Below are positions 62,760 through 64,000 of a DNA stretch of 64,000 nucleotides, piece after piece; position 1 is the stretch's first letter; every line of letters starts with the position of its first letter. The notes below the pieces were generated by a model that was not told the DNA's origin, made no database searches, and saw only the letters and a program-made list of their open reading frames with translations. The position numbers were made by a program, and so were the translations under genes. Origin of the DNA: Phoronis australis (Eukaryota; Phoronida; Phoronidae); contig NMRA01000149.1 in assembly GCA_002633005.1 (NCBI GenBank), forward strand, positions 574,487-638,486, read 5' to 3'.

Positions 62760-64000
62760 AGAGCAAGTAAAACAGCTACACAAAAATACGTAATCTTTTA
62801 AGAAATTTTGCCACCTTTAATAATTCATCGATTAGCTCATTTTTTGAGTGACTTAAAAATCTGGTTTATAGTGAACTTTTGTTGAACTCTTTTCTGCTAC
62901 ATAAAGCTGGTTCTGACTGTTGTACAGTTGAAATTTTGCACTAACAGATACAAAACATCAGCTGCAATTAAAAGCTTACAACATATTTTGCAATTTTATT
63001 TACTTAAACTTTGAAACTTGATCATTAACACGATGGACATCTTCACACAGTATGCAATCTCGCAAAATGTAACAGATTTGACATGTTGTTTGGCTTCTCT
63101 TGCTAGGATCTGGCGTCAAGCGGATATCAGCCGCAACCCCATCTAGTGGTTGGTGTGTGTCCACAACTGAATATACAGCCTTTATCATGGTTAGCAACTG
63201 TCAAGTGTTGTTTATAAATAATTCCAATACTGATATATGCCAAGTTATCTCACCTAGTTTTCCATACTTGCACAGTTATTAGTTTTTGATGAACATACAT
63301 AACACTTGCAGGGATATTCCTGGACTGTGCCTTTGCACCATTAGCGCATAACAAAATAAAAAGGCACATTCGAGTACATTGCAGCTGTGCACCCCCCAGG
63401 CGCATCTTTTAAAAGGTAACACTCTTCCAAAAAAGTAAAATTCTAGTAAGCCAGACTGTTCTTATTCTCCTACAGCTGGACAGTCTATTTGAAGTCTTAG
63501 TCAGATTGCCTTTTTGTATGGAATTTTTAAATAAAACTGCAACTTTTACATGAACATCACTATGTTCTTAATTCGACTGTGCTTTTTGTTTTTGTTTCAT
63601 ATGCTACCACTTTAATCAAAAACAAAGTTTGCTGGGTACACCTTCTTGAAAAAAGGCACACTTTTTATCATCAGGTGCACCCAAAGGGCACAGGTTCAAA
63701 CCTGGTCAGAAATATCCCTACATAAGGTTTGACTAGAAGCATAAACCACAGCTTTATCTTCCTTACTTATAATGTTAATAGGATTCTCTGAACTTGTTCC
63801 AATGCAAAAATAAAAAACATACACCATATTTTTAATAATGGGGCTATTCGGAAAATCTGCAATAACTAGAGGGCGTGAGTGTACTAGTGGTGATAGATTA
63901 ACAGCCTCGATTTCGCGAGCCCTTTAAATACATGGTGAAATGGCTTGCAGCCGTGCCAACTGAATCTGAGATTGCGTAAAAAGGGTGCTTCTATGAGAGG
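62760..64000. other. Right-hand end of window
   Basis: AT-rich; apart from a tRNA-B-box-like phrase near 63688 no feature was recognised. Confidence 0.45.

Noticed and set aside
63000-63197. Minus-strand frame with a Cys-rich segment (CQICYILRDCILC)
   Set aside because: No convincing acceptor and donor pair and no family recognised. Not enough to call an exon of the gene suggested at 62178-62288.

Overview
This is animal nuclear DNA. Genes are split into many short exons with GT..AG introns, the sequence between exons is AT-rich and full of small transposon-like repeats and minisatellites, and there is a 180-base assembly gap (N at 11363-11542). The gene content (ZMYM2/3/4-type MYM zinc-finger genes, a THAP domain, a Crypton/KIAA1958-like recombinase relative) and repeat load suggest a bilaterian invertebrate, most likely marine. 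The sequence alone does not fix the phylum.

The window is dominated by two plus-strand tandem paralogues of the ZMYM2/3/4 family. Gene A (3373-35910) has 20 visible coding exons; its first exon was not found. The frame runs through every junction for 1729 codons: a long acidic N-terminal region, a SUMO-consensus site, eight MYM-type zinc fingers, the proline-rich hinge and the C-terminal DUF3504 domain that is thought to descend from a Crypton recombinase. Gene B (39384-59539) has 13 exons that join in frame into a 989-residue protein. Its first exon is a complete THAP DNA-binding domain, which replaces the acidic N-terminus of A. B also lacks the eighth MYM finger and three exons that in A encode the proline-rich hinge and following acidic linker. 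The predicted protein joins a THAP domain (related to P-element transposase) to MYM fingers and a Crypton-derived domain. It is the most unusual object in the window.

The largest intron of gene A (16236-25218) carries a third, smaller gene-like unit on the same strand (21087-22850): a KIAA1958/Crypton-type tyrosine-recombinase relative in two spliceable exons. It has an intact reading frame but its C-terminal catalytic residues are replaced. Its splice phases are compatible with inclusion in the gene A message.

The introns hold non-autonomous elements with terminal inverted repeats (7684-9282, 14758-15523, 18167-18314, 19695-20858, 23034-23684, and an inverted pair at 40176-42424 and 53344-55973). 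They also hold tRNA-derived sequences and many tandem arrays (18, 27, 31, 50, 59 and 68 bp units). The inverted pair lies in exactly the two introns of gene B where its structure departs from gene A. Downstream of gene B, a possible minus-strand terminal coding exon (62178-62288) hints at a convergent neighbour. No rRNA genes, CRISPR arrays or bacterial features were seen.
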